Assembly: GCF_036884655.1 (NCBI RefSeq)
Contig: NC_088357.1
Coordinates: 7,613,001 to 7,677,000 of the forward strand
DNA: 64,000 nucleotides
Reading direction: 5' to 3'
Origin: Musa acuminata AAA Group
Lineage: Eukaryota; Streptophyta; Magnoliopsida; Zingiberales; Musaceae
Part shown: positions 30,681-44,656 of the stretch, in pieces
Position numbering within the stretch: the first letter of the stretch is position 1
How the letters are laid out: every line of letters begins with the position of its first letter
Translations under genes and position numbers: made by a program
The notes under the pieces: generated by a model
Seen by the model: the letters and a program-made list of their open reading frames with translations, nothing else
Told to the model about the DNA's origin: nothing
The model's database searches: none

Positions 30681-32100
30681 TTTGTTTTTGTTGATGTCTC
30701 AATGCTGTGTCTTTCTGGTTTCACTGAAAATGGTAATTCTAGGTCTCAATGGAACATGGCATACAGCTTGATGCTGTTTCTTTTTGTTTTCACTCTCAAA
30801 TGGTAGTTCTAGCATATGTTCTCTAGCGAATTTGGTTCAAGTGACTGAAATGACAATGTTAATTTACTTATGCTTGTGGTTGAGAATGGATACTTAATAT
30901 TTATGAATATCTATGAAGTTTACTTATTTGGATGCCAGCCTCGGCTGTCTTTATCTTTTATTAAATACATGAAATGAATAGTATTGCACACATGTATGAC
31001 CCAAGTCAAGTAGAACATGAATCTTCTATTCTGTGTTGGATGAGTATGTCGCCTTTTAACAGGCATATCATCTGTTGTGTAACATTCAGATTGAACACTG
31101 AACTTGATGTACTGATTCTTAACTACTTTTTTTTTATCATCTGATTAAATATCAGACAGATACTGGATGTACTGTCAGTGTTACAAATATCAAGGTGTGA
31201 TTGTATGAGATTAGGCAGATGATGAATATATGTCTGGTGTTGAAATCTTGGTGGTCAAACACCCAGATGAAATGTAGGAAGTTTTGTTTACCCTGCTGCA
31301 TATCACTGTGGTGCTCCACCTTCACCTCTACCATATAGCAGCATGCTTTGATGCCTCTTCCTACTTGCTTCAACTTGAGAGAAGTATGGTTTTCTTGCTA
31401 ATTCAATTATTTAACATCTGATAATGAAGTATTCAATTACCTTGGAATTTTGCCATTCTCCCACCCGAAAAACCAGAAAATGTAGTATCGATATATATTT
31501 CATAAAAGTCTGCAGAGCAGTTGAAGGCTGACAAGGCATTGCATATTCAGCAAACATCCAAAGAAGATCTAATATTTCAGACATGAATCAGAACAATATC
31601 ATGAAATCACAGGTGTGGACAACTTGGCTCTCCGCTTTAACCAAGAGGCAATCCTTATTTAGTGTGTCCTTCAAGAACCCAAAAGGACCATATACTGGTC
31701 CTCACTTTTTCTCCCACATGACTGGGAATAATGAACCATGGCAAACGTTCCAACAAATGAGATAGACAATATACATATATAGATATTACTTTGCCTCAAA
31801 ATCAAATGTGTCCATCATCACACAAGCATTGACAGTACCACACTCCCTCAAATCTCTTAATGAGAATAGTCTTGGTAGAAATACTCATAGAAGCTGCAGA
31901 TAACATCCTAAATCTAAAAGAATGACTGCAATTGCTTATTTTTCCAAATACATCTATCTGCAACAAAATGCTGCTGCTCAGCTGCTACTTTGCAAAATTA
32001 ATTAATCTGCCACTAAATGTGCCAAAGAATCGGTAGATAAGAACTAACGATGACTAGTATAGTAGCATGCACGATCATATCGAAAAGGCCGCACTAGTTT
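30681..32100. other. Convergent spacer between eL42 and GPT
   Basis: Holds the eL42 3' UTR and the GPT 3' UTR of the opposite strand. Moderately AT-rich with no credible gene. A 73-codon minus-strand frame at 31152-31373 and a 60-codon plus-strand frame at 31583 show no family features. Confidence 0.5.
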
Positions 32101-34652
32101 TCACTGCTTAGCCTGCAAAACAAGTAAATCACAAGTAAGCACTATTAAGTTGCACATAATTACTGGCTACAATATTGAAGCACAAGACAAATGAAGGTTT
32201 ACTTGCCCTACAGACTTTAAGCCTAGATGTTGAACACCATCGCACACTCACTGGTTTAACTACCATACATAATAGTGCAATCTTTTTTTCATTCACTACT
32301 ATTTCATGCACCGATACAAGCTCCATATGAGACAAAAAAAAAGGAATTAGATTTCAGTTCAAGAACTGATGGGAGCAAATTTACCTGGGAGTAGAGAAAA
32401 GTTCCAAAAATGGCGATGGCAGCTCCGAGGGCATTGATTGGCTGAACAGGTGTGTGGAAGATTATGATAGATGCAACAATCACCGATATCCTCTTCATGG
32501 TGTTACCAATGCTAAAAGTCAAGGGAGAGATTTCATCAAGCGACATGTAGGACACTTGATTGTACAAGTGGTAGAACACACTTTGCGCTGCCATCCACCT
32601 AGATAATTCATAAATAGGTGAATTATGTTAGCTACAGAAACACTATGATACGATGCATAGTGAATGATCAGCAGTGGAAGAACAAAGAAAATAGTTCTCT
32701 CTAAATTAATCAAACTCTGGAATCAGTCTAGACAAATTGAATGGTCTTTGCTGACCGAACAATGGAATAGTATACTTTGACCAAGAAGAATTATTGACTA
32801 AATGGAAGCAAATTATGAATTGATTTGCTGTATTACATGGAAGAACCTCTTGCCTTAATCCTGAGGGAAAACCATATATGTACAAAAGAAAAAGATAAGT
32901 AAACATACATGTTTTAGATGCTATTGAAAGATTTGACACCTAAATCACCAAGGTGCCCTCAAAATCTAAATGTCATGCAGATGAGAACACAGAAGATCTT
33001 GAGATAATGTGTGTACAACATTTAAATTTGGTGCTCAATAATGTTGCACAGTGCAGAGCATGTAAATGTCATCAGTGTCTCGATACAAAAAAAAAAAAAC
33101 GAAATCGAAGAGGAATAGGAGAAAACAATATAATTACCAGACAAAATGAGGACCGATCTGTGATACTGCTTTATTCCAACCAGCAGCCCACATCTGAGGA
33201 CCCTCCACCGCAATAGCAAAGGGCATGAGTATTAACAGAGATAGCATAGAGAGGCAGGCGTAGTAGTTCATTCCACTGACCGACTTCCCTTTCATCCCTT
33301 TTTTTGAGAATATATTCCGAAACACAAATGCAAGGTTTGATATCATTGCCCCCATAAATCCTGCAACCATGAGAAACATGATCAAACACTTCAGGTAGCA
33401 GACTCCATGTTAACAATGCCAAAGTCTTAGAATAGAATTATAAGGAAACCTCAAGATAGTCCTCAAGACATCATTAAGCAACACGGCAAACGGACTAGTA
33501 GTGACATACACGTAAAGGCATTGTGAAAGGGAAAGGTTTTGAACAACTTTCATAGTCGACTCATCAAACAAATATTTGTTCTTGTCAAATTGCTACTGTT
33601 GAGTTCTTCCCAAAGAAGTTAATTTAGAACATTTGAAATATCGACAAAGAAAGAAAGAGGAAAATCTAAATGATTGAACAAAAATTACTATGAAATACCA
33701 CCTTTCTACCAAAACAGATTAGGAACTATGAAATAGTTACTGGCAAAAATAACATTTCGCAGAGATAAATTACTGAAACGCATCGTCTCAACCACTCATA
33801 CCAGTCATGTTAAAGTTCAGCTCAGTCACTGCAGCTAAAGCGCAACCACCGATGATTGGCAGCAGTGACAGATACACCGGCACGGGGAACCTCTCCCCCA
33901 ACAGGAACCTCGACACCAACACGCTGAAGGCCGGCTCGCCGCTCTTAATTATGTGAGTGAACGACACCGCCACCTTCGACATGCTCACTGTCGCAGCCAC
34001 ATGCCCGATCGTGTGCGCCACGGCCACCTAACCAGAATTGGAGACCATCATCAACATCCACAAGATCCAAAAAGGATGTATCTTTTTATCCTAAAAGCCA
34101 TCGAAATCGCAAATTTCTCACCGGAGCGAGAGCTTTCCAGAAATCCAGGTCGGTCTTTGGAACCTCGGCGACCCTCGCGCCCCAAGAGAGCAGCATTATG
34201 AGGGAGCCGACGGCGAGGGAGAGGGTGGAGGTCAGCCAGGGGTAAGGGAAGGCGTTGAGGACCTTCTTGTTGTAGATATTGAACACCACGTTGAGTGCCC
34301 ACCACGTCGCGAAGTAGATGCCGATCTTGACCTTCTGCGCGGCGGCGGCGCGCCCCTCGTTGTCCAGCACCGGGATGCCCTCCGACCGGTCGGCCTCGTA
34401 GGCCCTCGCCTTCGACGATAGTCCTCGGAGATTGGCGGCCGAAGCCGGCCCATCTCGAGAGCCAAGGCCGAAACTTCCGAGAGGGGCCAAGTACAAGGGT
34501 TTGAGAGACGAAAGGGACGAACCTAGCTTATCGGAAGAAGATGAAAGCGGTGAAACCCGCGGCAATGGCTTCCTCAGCGATCTGGACCTCAAAAGATCGG
34601 AGGCGGTGAAAGCCGCCATCGAGGGCATCGTCGAGCAGATCAAATTCGCCAT
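32101..34652 (-). CDS. GPT: Plastid glucose-6-phosphate/phosphate translocator
   Basis: Five exons: 34652-34122, 34027-33802, 33360-33138, 32598-32385 and 32112-32101. They total 1206 nt and 401 residues. A Ser/Leu/Arg-rich transit peptide covers about the first 80 residues, ending before YEADRSEG. The carrier then begins KVKIGIYFATWWALNVVFN. Diagnostic GPT blocks follow: NKKVLNAFPYPWLTSTLSL, VAVAHTIGHVAATVSMSKVA, SFTHIIKSGEPAFSVLVSRF, NIFSKKGMKGKSVSGMNYYA and GNTMKRISVIVASIIIFHTP. Family knowledge: this inner-envelope antiporter imports glucose 6-phosphate in exchange for phosphate, feeding starch synthesis and the oxidative pentose phosphate pathway in heterotrophic plastids. The start at 34652 (MANLICSTMPSM) is chosen because it gives a normal transit peptide; an in-frame ATG at 34706 is possible. 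The last exon encodes only Ala-Lys-Gln-stop. Confidence 0.95.
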
Positions 34653-35900
34653 TGGAACGTCGAAGAGAGGATCAAAACCCGATATTTCAGGCTCTGGATT
34701 CTTCAAAAACCCAGAGAGAAATAGAGGGAACTCAGAAAAATGTGATTTTTCTTCGACTCCGGAGGAAAGTAGCGATTTTTACGGGTTCGACGGAAGAAAG
34801 TTTGATCCACAGAGGGTTTTATAATGAGAAGAACATAGAGTTCAGAAACGGGGAGCATACGCAAAGAGATGAACGCTAACACGGAATCCGCGCTCGATAT
34901 AGTTGCGGGATGAGAGCCCTCTGGTGGGCTGTAAATTTATAGATAGAGATAGGAAGGAAGCAAAGAAAAGCAGGGACTTTGGTGTTTGTAAGCAAAACGG
35001 GAGGAGAAAGTTTGGTGGCTGTGAAACTTTCTACGTCCTGCGTGCAAAATTTTGATTTTGTTACTTGGTGCTTGAGGTTTGTTCCTTTCATTGACTTCGT
35101 TTGGGATTCCGAGGGGTTGCGGTACAGTGTATATAAAATTGCGACAAAGTTAGGATCCAAGATGGCAGATACGTGTGGGTTGGTGGCTTTCTCTCAAGCT
35201 GACCATTTGATGGCATGACTAAATCGTTTCTAGAGCAGGAAGAACAATCGCTTAGAACTTCTGGAGGAAACAAAGGAATAACCACAGGGGAAGATTCTGA
35301 GCATAATTCTCGTGAGCACCAGATGGATAGCGACGGCAATTAAAGGGAATGCGGTTGTAAAGGCTACAGAGTTCGGGAAGCACGCGGGTGCCCATCGTCG
35401 ACGAGCACGTCTACAGCGCTCGCCGCGCGTTGGTAGGTGATGGGATGTCATGGGCCTCGTTCGCGGACCAGTGCAGTCGGGTTACTGATGATAGCGGATC
35501 AAATCTTTGTGGATATTTTATGCCTATCCGACCCATTTATGTTATGTTGGAGGCTTTGGAAGGCACAACAATAGGAAAATAAAGCGTTTAAGCATAAATA
35601 AGATGAGATTTGCATTTCTTTTTTTCCAACGATACGGACTATTTACAACCTTCAACATGATTATGGTTTCGATATGATTAATTGGTACTTACCAAATGAA
35701 TATGGTTGTATAACCCAAATCAGAGCGGAAAATTCATAACCCTAAATTGATTCGCTTTGATCCCTAGAAAAATAAATACTTTTGATTCTTATTTATTATT
35801 AAAGACATGTGAATTTTTTTAGGATATTTAATTTATATAATAAAAATGAAAAGAGAAGATAAATCCTATTACAAGTCCTATCATCTTATTTCGCAAATTA
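34653..35900. other. GPT promoter side and spacer
   Basis: Includes the probable GPT 5' UTR and promoter to about 35.2 kb, then a short GC-richer patch at 35330-35480 without a recognisable product. No repeat identified. Confidence 0.45.
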
Positions 35901-35989
35901 TTAATTATTTTTATTTTATCCATATTTTTAACATTACATATAACTGTATTTCTTTTTTTTTATGTAGTATTTCGACGGTCGGAGTAGTT

Positions 35990-36458
35990 AACTTAGATCT
36001 GAGAATTGATAGGATTTGATATATAGAAGAAGGCCATTTTATTAGGTATAAATGTAGGGTTGACGTGGCATATTTCTCTCTATTATTAGTGATCTGAGTT
36101 TTGAATAGATAGTGACTTGTATATTAATCAAAGTTTAGATTACATGATTAAAAAAAAAAAAGAAATTTAAGGTTTTACATCTCTACTTCTATTTATTTGA
36201 ACTACTAACTTATGAAATGTATGACAATATCCATCAAGCATTACATAAAACTATAACATGTTATAACAAAAAGAGAAAAAAGAAAAAGAAAAAGGTGATT
36301 AGTGTCCTGTCCATATAGAGGATCTACAACTCACCCATTGAACTGAAGAAACAGAGGGTACTTTATTCTGAGGAGGAAGATCATTAATCATCCGTTAGCA
36401 AAGAATCCCACATGATCCTCTTCTCACAAGCCTTCATTCCAACGCATTTTTCTATCAG
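35990..36458. repeat. Left part of the duplicated DUF4220 upstream region, cut off by an LTR element
   Basis: This stretch resembles 51180-52055, the far upstream region of the second DUF4220 gene, in the same order and orientation. Shared landmarks include GGTGATTAGTG, GAGGAGGAAGATCATTAATCAT and ATCCTCTTCTCACAAG. In copy 2 that sequence runs on at once into AGCCATCGATCTTAGCACGC. Here the matching continuation is found only at 41946, beyond the LTR element. Confidence 0.75.
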
Positions 36459-37035
36459 TATAGCTGGCAAATGACACGTTCGACGGTTTCTCAATCGTCT
36501 AGCTACACATATCCACACACTGACCATCAGAGGTCACACCAGCCACACCTGAACGACAGGTGATCGATCATCTAGGCAATCCATTAGCACCACGTGGCCG
36601 ATACATCTATTGCTTGAGGCCACGTCGACTGCATGTGTTTGACACCACGTGGTTTTAACTTAACTTGAGTTGGTCAAAGTAGATTTCAAATTCAACATGC
36701 CTCAATGCCATTATCCCAATTTAACCCTGATGTACAATCACCCCTACGATGATTGTTAATATCGAGAGCAAGAATTTTTAGAGCCACCTATAAAAGAAAC
36801 TCCCCGAGTGCTTTACCGACACTCACTAAAACATTTCCTACGAGAACTATTTGATTAGACCAAATGGTTTGAACTTGAGACTGACTTAGCTGTTGAAGGA
36901 GCATTTGTCGAGAATGCTCTCTAACAAATTTTTGTAGGTCTAGTTCCTTCCGGATGATCATAATAGTGATTTGGGTTGAGATAGACATAAGAAAAACTTT
37001 AGTTGGATTTGAAACCAATTCCAACTTGGACAATG
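36459..37035 (+). repeat. Left LTR of the decayed element
   Basis: Aligns along its length with 41362-41938, with many substitutions and small gaps. Contains a TATAAAAG-like box near 36788 in the word CACCTATAAAAG. Confidence 0.65.
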
Positions 37036-37779
37036 AAAAATTACATTAATAGTTTAGTGCTAGAAGGAGGACACAAGATGTCTTGGGAAAATTTCATAAG
37101 ATCTTCTAGGCTGAATCACAAGGACCCGAAAAGGTCAAACAATCAAAAATCCGATTATATTGAACCTACCTATCTCGATCCTCCTGAGACTAACTCAGCT
37201 CATATCTTTAGTCGAACCCACTTCTCTCACTTTTTAAGTACTTAATCCCTTATTTTTCTATTGATTATTCTAGGATTTGATAGTCAACCCACTACTATTT
37301 GCACAACATCTAATTTTATCAACCTAGCTCATAATTATACTTATTGAAACCTTCCATAACCTAACCCAACATAACCAATTCTTGATTAGAGTACACTAGA
37401 TCATGGCCCTTATCTCCAATAGCTTATCCAAATAACACAACATAAGTCATGTCCAACTCCACTTACTCCATATTTTCCTAATCTAGTACCACTATCTACT
37501 TCAACTCCTAGTCTGACTCATGACTTCTGTTGATCAATCTACCCTAAGGAATAACTCCCCTCAAAACCTCTCTCACGGGCAACATCACAATCCTCTCCAA
37601 GAGCCCAATGCTTAATTAGTTGAGCTCTCTTTAGATGTTCACATTTAGCTTTGTGAGATGAACCAACGAATGGAGGATATTAAATAAAAGATTAGACAAG
37701 AAAATCAACAAGAGATCGATCCCTACTTAAGGTCTCTATGTAAAAAGTATTATAGAAGAATCAATCCCATAAGGGTTCC

Positions 37780-38060
37780 GAATGCCAACATTAGAGTAAT
37801 ATGAAGGGAACTTTGATCCTGCTAAACATGTAGCCACATTCACCACAAATAACATTGTTTAGGATGACAAACCCCCTTACAGGTTGCACCTCCATAACAA
37901 CTATGTAAGGGGCGATGAGAGAATAATTCTCTAAGTTTCTCCTGAATCAATCTCCTCTTTTGATCAACTTGCCAATGAATTTGAATTCAACTTTATTAGT
38001 TATAAGTTGCCAAATAAGCCTATAACCTCTCTTTTGGTAATACATCAATAAGTCAAAGAG
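37780..38060 (+). pseudogene. Degenerate gag fragment
   Basis: Reading on the plus strand with frame changes, the words YEGNFDPAKHVATF (near 37800-37840) and FDQLANEFEFNFI (near 37955-37995) appear in the order expected for the retrotransposon gag domain of plant Ty3/gypsy elements (DPxxHVxxF, then FDxLxxxFxxxF). In-frame stops interrupt both, so no protein can be made. Confidence 0.6.
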
Positions 38061-39473
38061 TCCCTGACAAGTTACATAAAATGGTTCAATGCTGAAATAA
38101 GATTGGTAGTTAAGCTAAGTTCATCTATCCTAATTAATGCTTATATCGACGACCTTCAACTATTGAAGTTTTTCTACTTGATCATCATACAACCTCTAAT
38201 CATATTCCTAGAGTTGTTGCAAGAAGCAAACTAATGTCTTATGACTGAGTTTGTCATCATGGGAAAAGGAGCTCGAAACCCAAAAAAATGACGGAGGATA
38301 GGGCTCTATAACCAAATATTCTAGAGCGATTACATAATAAAAGACTAACGGGAGATCAAGTCCTCCCTCATCGAGAATATACTTCATTAAATACCTCTCA
38401 TATTGAGGTGCTCATGCAGATAAGGGAGAAAGGGCTCCTCCATACACCTCACCCTCTACTAGCTCCACCAACTAAATGGAATCGATCCAAATTTTATCAT
38501 TTTCACTAAAACCATAGACATGAGATGGAGGATTACTACGATATGAAACAATAAATCGAAGAGCTTAATCAGAAGAGGCACCTCCACTACTACCTCCATA
38601 AGATATGAGTAACATCATTAAGGCCCAAAGAACCTATTGAGCAATAGGTTGATGTGATAGTTGGGGATCAGCATTAGGAGGAACTAGCACGTCCTCCCAT
38701 AAGACTTATGCAAGGGAACCCAAAACAAAAAGGTTATATCCCAACACAATCATCATAGTCAAATGACAAGACGTCTCCCAACTCCCACTGTCTTAGGAGC
38801 TCTCGGCCTGTCGAGAGGAGGAAGGGACTTCTCTGCCCCTTTGGCATTGGCTTGGTGGCAGGGGTAGAGGCGGAAGATCAATAGGGTGCTTTTCAAGCCT
38901 CACCTTGGTTGCTATTGTCAAGCCCTGACCATTGGTCGGTGCATGAGCTACCTCTTAAACTTCTAGAGTGAGTTCATCTCACCTTTGCTCCCATGCAAAA
39001 TCCTCATATCATCAAGATGTCGATGGGTGATGAGCCATGTGTGTGTGACTCCAATAACATTGTGGCACTTCGATCGTATCGACAACTTGGAAGATGTTAG
39101 CACAAAATATCCATCTTTATATAGGGAGCAAGGTCAGGATGGATTCAAAGGAAATAAATAATGGGGAGATTAGATTCAGATACAGACCCTGAGGCACATG
39201 ACTGAGCCATTCTTTCATGAGCCAACCCTTGCTTATCTACAAAATCATCTCAAAAAGAGCATTGGCCAATCGATAGTGTTGCTCCCATTTTAACCCATTC
39301 AACCTCAAGATGGTATTCTAATACTTCTAACTAGATCATGTTAAGTTGATAGGCCACCCCTTGCTAGTCATAAGTGCCCTGCAAGCCAATCGGATGACTG
39401 ATGGCACATGTGACATGACATGCACTCTTTTTGCTAATTATTATTATGATATTTTCTCACTTTATATTACTTG

Positions 39474-40860
<1,387 letters not shown>

Positions 40861-40910
40861 AGATATGGCCAAAATCTTAAAAGATGAAGCAACATCTTTG
40901 GTGTAACCGA

Positions 40911-41262
40911 AAGGTCGAATGTGCATATCGATGATGCATAACTAAGAAGCCAAATATGCATATCGATGACGCATAGCCAAAAGACCGAATGTGCATAATG
41001 ATGACGTGTAATTAAAAGGACAAATATGTATATTTATGATGCATAGTCAAAACGCCAAATGGGTATATTGACGATGCACAATCAAGAGCCCGAATGTGCA
41101 TATCGATAATGCACAATTGATAGACCGAATGTGCATATCAACAATGCACAGTCGAAAGGCCAAACACATATATTGACGACTCATAGTTGAAAGGTTGAAT
41201 GTACATTTTTGACGGTGTACAATCGAAAGGTCAAACACACATATTGATGATACCCCAACCGA
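40911..41262. repeat. Minisatellite, about ten diverged 35-bp units
   Basis: Successive units begin near GACCGAAT/GCCAAAT and continue GTGCATATCGATGATGCATA plus an A-rich tail. Most units are 35 or 36 bases. Units differ from one another at several positions, so the array is old. It lies about 100 bases before the right LTR, a common place for tandem repeats in plant Ty3/gypsy elements. Confidence 0.85.
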
Positions 41263-41361
41263 ATGCTAATCATCTCTCTTATAAATACCACAATGTCAAT
41301 CAAACTTGCTTCTTGACTAGATAGCACTGTGCTCAAACGAGCTACGAAGCAAGGGGGCTAC

Positions 41362-41938
41362 TGATAGATGGCAAATGATATGGCCAACACCTCATGTGGT
41401 TGACATGTCGATTTCCCAAGGCCATGCTAACCACATGTGCTTGACAGGTGGTCATGGTACAGACAACACAGTGGCACTAGGTGGTTGACATATCAATCAC
41501 CTAAGGCCACATTAATTGTATGTTCAATGCCATGTGGTTCCAACATGGCTTGAGCTTGTCAATACAAATTTTGGATTCGATGTATCATGACATCACTATT
41601 TCGATTCGACCCAATAAGGATGCACAATCGATCCCATGACAATCGCTAATCCTAAGAGTAACGGTTTACAAAGCCACCTATCAAAGAGGCCCCCAAATGT
41701 ATTATCTACACATATTAAAAGATTTTTTTGAGAGAATTGTCCGATGAGTCTAACCAATCAAAAATGGAGATTGATTTTATCATTCAAGTGACATTTATAA
41801 AAAATACCCCCAATATAATTTTGTTGATCCAGCTCCTTGGATCAGAACGGTGAAATGAGCTTAGATAGACAAGAACGTCGATTGGATCCTATTACAACTC
41901 AGACAACAAAAAAAACTTGCACTACCAAATACAAAAGC
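41362..41938 (+). repeat. Right LTR of the decayed element
   Basis: Diverged direct copy of 36459-37035. It ends just before AAAGCTTTGATCC, where homology to the upstream region of the second DUF4220 gene resumes. Confidence 0.65.
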
Positions 41939-42361
41939 TTTGATCCTTAATCAGCCATCGATCTTAGCACGCATTCCCGATTTGGTTTGTCCCTACGAGG
42001 GGAAAAAAAAGATAAGTACGGTTTCTTCCGATACTAGTTTTACACACACTCAAGAACCCAATCCTGTGAGGGCAATATTTTTGTCACACATTCAGCCGAC
42101 ACCCGGCGAACTACCTGTCTCGTGATTGCCGAAAGCAACGGCTCCACAGGTGGATCCTCTATGAGAATTGGGAATAAGCGCCTTTTCCCGTTGGTTGCCA
42201 GCAATGTAAGGTGGGACAAACACTATCGACCAATGACAAGACGGACGTCCCTCACTGGTATGGTAGCGTGGGCGAGCCACGCAAGCAAGGAACATTTAGG
42301 AAAAGCAAATTTGGCACAAAAGCTTTGCTTGCGACGGTGAAAGACTGTCGAGCTCGATTGC

Positions 42362-42369
42362 TATATATA
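42362..42369 (+). promoter_or_regulatory. TATA box of DUF4220 gene copy 1
   Basis: TATATATA, 63 bases before the ATG. The same box at the same distance is kept in copy 2. Confidence 0.6.
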
Positions 42370-42424
42370 CGGAGTTCCCGTTGTGTCGGAGGGTGGAGAA
42401 GGCGTAAGAAAGAGAGGCGGGCAG

Positions 42425-44656
42425 ATGAAGATCATCCCCACGAAGATCAGGAAACTATGGAGTGCGGAAGAAATCCGCATCCTGGTCCTCCTCAGCCTCG
42501 GCTTGCAGATCGTCCTCATCTTCGTCTCCCTCTTCCGGAAGCGGTGCCAGAACAGGCTGTTGAGCTTCATCCTCTGGACTTCCTACCTGGGCGCCGACTA
42601 CGTCGCCGCCTTGGCGCTCGGCAACCTCCTCAACGACGAGACCGAGGCGAGCGAACAGAACATCAACGGCGACCTCACCGCCTTCTGGGCTCCCTTCCTC
42701 CTCCTCCACCTCGGCGGCCCCGACACTATCACCTCCTACTCCCGGGAGGACAACGAGCTCTGGCTGCGCCACCTGCTCGGGATGATTCTCGAGGTCTCAG
42801 TAGCCATCCTGGTTTTCCTTGAGTCGCTGCCGAGCCCTCACCTGTGGAAAGTCGCCATCGTGGTGTTCACCGCTGGAATCCTCAAGTACGCAGAGCGGAC
42901 GCTGGCGCTTCGGTCGGCCAGTATGGACCGGCTGAGGAGATCCAAGATCAGCAACGCGCCTAACTACGCCAAGTTAATGCAGGAGTATCACTGTCGTGTT
43001 TCTTGTGGGCTGAACGCAGATATCTCGATGGATAAAGTACCACTGCCCCCGCTTCCCAAAGAAGCACTCCGTATATCCGAAGAGGACATCATAATCGGGG
43101 CATATCGCTTCTTCCAGACCGTCAAGCGCCTCGCCATGGACCTCTGGCTGGGATTCCAGGATCTGATAGATAGCCAAACCTTTTTTCTGCAGCTTGATGC
43201 CATCAAGGCTTTCCAGGTGGTGGAGGTGGAGCTCTCTTTACTGCACGACATCCTCCACACCAAAGCCGTCCATGTCCATACCCTAAAAGGTCGCCTGGTG
43301 CCAGCCTTGTCGCTCTCCTTGGTAGTCCTCGCCTTCGTGCTCTTCCACCGAAGCGGGAGGCACAATTTTAGCGAAGCCGACGTCATCATAACTTACACCC
43401 TTCTCGTTGCCGCTCTTGCGCTCGAGGCCATTGCCGCTGTCCTGCTCGTATTCTCGGACTGGACCGTCGTCGCGCTGCAGGAAAGCCGGAAGCTGGAGAG
43501 GTCCATCAACGACCGCCTGAAAGAACTCATCAGGCTTTTTAAATTGAATCGTTTAATCGTCAAAATTCTAGGTGTCACGAGGTGGTCGAATTCCATGAGG
43601 CAGTGCAACCTACTCTGCATCTGCCTCAGAGATTACAAGCAAACTACGTTCACAAGAATATTGCATTTTCTCGGATTGAAAGAACTGTGGGATAGCTATT
43701 GGGACGTGAAAGTTACCGACGTAGGGAAAGATCAGAAGCGGCTCATCTTCGATGAACTGAAGAAAAAAACCTACAGCGCCGAGGGATACTCCACCAATTA
43801 CAAGCGATTGCGATCCTGCAAAGGCGAATGGGTTCTTCAGGAAAAGGGCCACATGGAACTCGCCTGGAGCGTGAAGAAGGAATTCGACGAGAGTGCCCTG
43901 TTGTGGCACATCGCCACGTCTATTTGCTACCAGAAGGAGAAGAACGGTGCCAAGGCCGATAAGTTAACCACTGATCTTCGTACGAATGTGAAGATGGATG
44001 ATACAGTGGAAGGTAACAAAGATTTGGAAGTGAATCAATCTTCTTCCGACAAAGGCAAGGAAACGAATTGTTGTCATCGTAAGATGAGTAAAGAAATATC
44101 CGATTACTTGATGTATCTTGTGGTTTTTCAACCATCCCTGCTGCCTGCCGGGATTGGGAAGATCAGGTTCCAAGACACCTGTGCCGAGGCCAAAAGGTTT
44201 TTCACAGACAATGCCAGAGAAATTGAATCGGAGGACCAGTACAAAGAAGCTTCATTACTCAAGGTGATCAAAGAACTTGTCAAGCCAAAAAGGGAGGATC
44301 TGCCTCCGATGGAAAAAGCAGCTTGCCGGAAGCTGCTGGAAGTGCTGGATCCTTTACTCGACCCCGTACAGGTGAAAGGGACCAGGAGCACGTCGGTGCT
44401 GTTCGATGCATGCAAGCTCGTAGATGACCTAAACAAGTCGAAGATGAGCAGGCCGTGGATCGTCATCAGTGCCGTGTGGGTGGAGATGTTGTGCCATGCG
44501 GCCAGCAGCTGCAACTCTTATGCTCACGCCAAGCAGCTGAGCCAGGGAGGAGAGCTCCTCACCCATGTCTGGTTACTCATGGCTCACATGGGAATTGCTG
44601 AACAATACAGGATCGAAGGAGGCGATGCCAGAGCAAAATTTGTAGTCGAGATCTAA
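42425..44656 (+). CDS. DUF4220/DUF594 membrane protein, copy 1
   Basis: A single-exon gene of 744 codons (743 residues). The start is the ATG of MKIIPTKIRKLW; an upstream in-frame extension has only a GTG. The N-terminal DUF4220 part has hydrophobic membrane segments (EIRILVLLSLGLQIVLIFVS near 16-35; FLLLHLGGPDTITSYS near 97-112; further segments near 125-155, 295-315 and 325-350). The C-terminal part has the DUF594 signature VWVEMLCHAASSCNSYAHAK followed by GGELLTHVWLLMAHMGI. Family knowledge: these plant proteins have no defined function; they form large tandem families in monocots. Its flanks carry an LTR element upstream and a MITE-like unit with a copia element downstream, yet the frame is intact. 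It is closely related to copy 2. Confidence 0.9.
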   Translation: MKIIPTKIRKLWSAEEIRILVLLSLGLQIVLIFVSLFRKRCQNRLLSFILWTSYLGADYVAALALGNLLNDETEASEQNINGDLTAFWAPFLLLHLGGPDTITSYSREDNELWLRHLLGMILEVSVAILVFLESLPSPHLWKVAIVVFTAGILKYAERTLALRSASMDRLRRSKISNAPNYAKLMQEYHCRVSCGLNADISMDKVPLPPLPKEALRISEEDIIIGAYRFFQTVKRLAMDLWLGFQDLIDSQTFFLQLDAIKAFQVVEVELSLLHDILHTKAVHVHTLKGRLVPALSLSLVVLAFVLFHRSGRHNFSEADVIITYTLLVAALALEAIAAVLLVFSDWTVVALQESRKLERSINDRLKELIRLFKLNRLIVKILGVTRWSNSMRQCNLLCICLRDYKQTTFTRILHFLGLKELWDSYWDVKVTDVGKDQKRLIFDELKKKTYSAEGYSTNYKRLRSCKGEWVLQEKGHMELAWSVKKEFDESALLWHIATSICYQKEKNGAKADKLTTDLRTNVKMDDTVEGNKDLEVNQSSSDKGKETNCCHRKMSKEISDYLMYLVVFQPSLLPAGIGKIRFQDTCAEAKRFFTDNAREIESEDQYKEASLLKVIKELVKPKREDLPPMEKAACRKLLEVLDPLLDPVQVKGTRSTSVLFDACKLVDDLNKSKMSRPWIVISAVWVEMLCHAASSCNSYAHAKQLSQGGELLTHVWLLMAHMGIAEQYRIEGGDARAKFVVEI

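Noticed and set aside
37003..37245. 80-codon frame at the start of the LTR element interior
   Set aside because: Could be the start of gag, but no motif is visible and stops follow; too weak to list as coding.
40911..41262. CRISPR-like regular repeats
   Set aside because: Unit of 35 bases with no unique spacers, in a plant nuclear retroelement; an ordinary minisatellite.
42211..42822. 203-codon frame overlapping the start of DUF4220 copy 1
   Set aside because: Arg/Pro-rich product of the same GC-rich DNA read in another frame; it overlaps the real gene and has no known motif.
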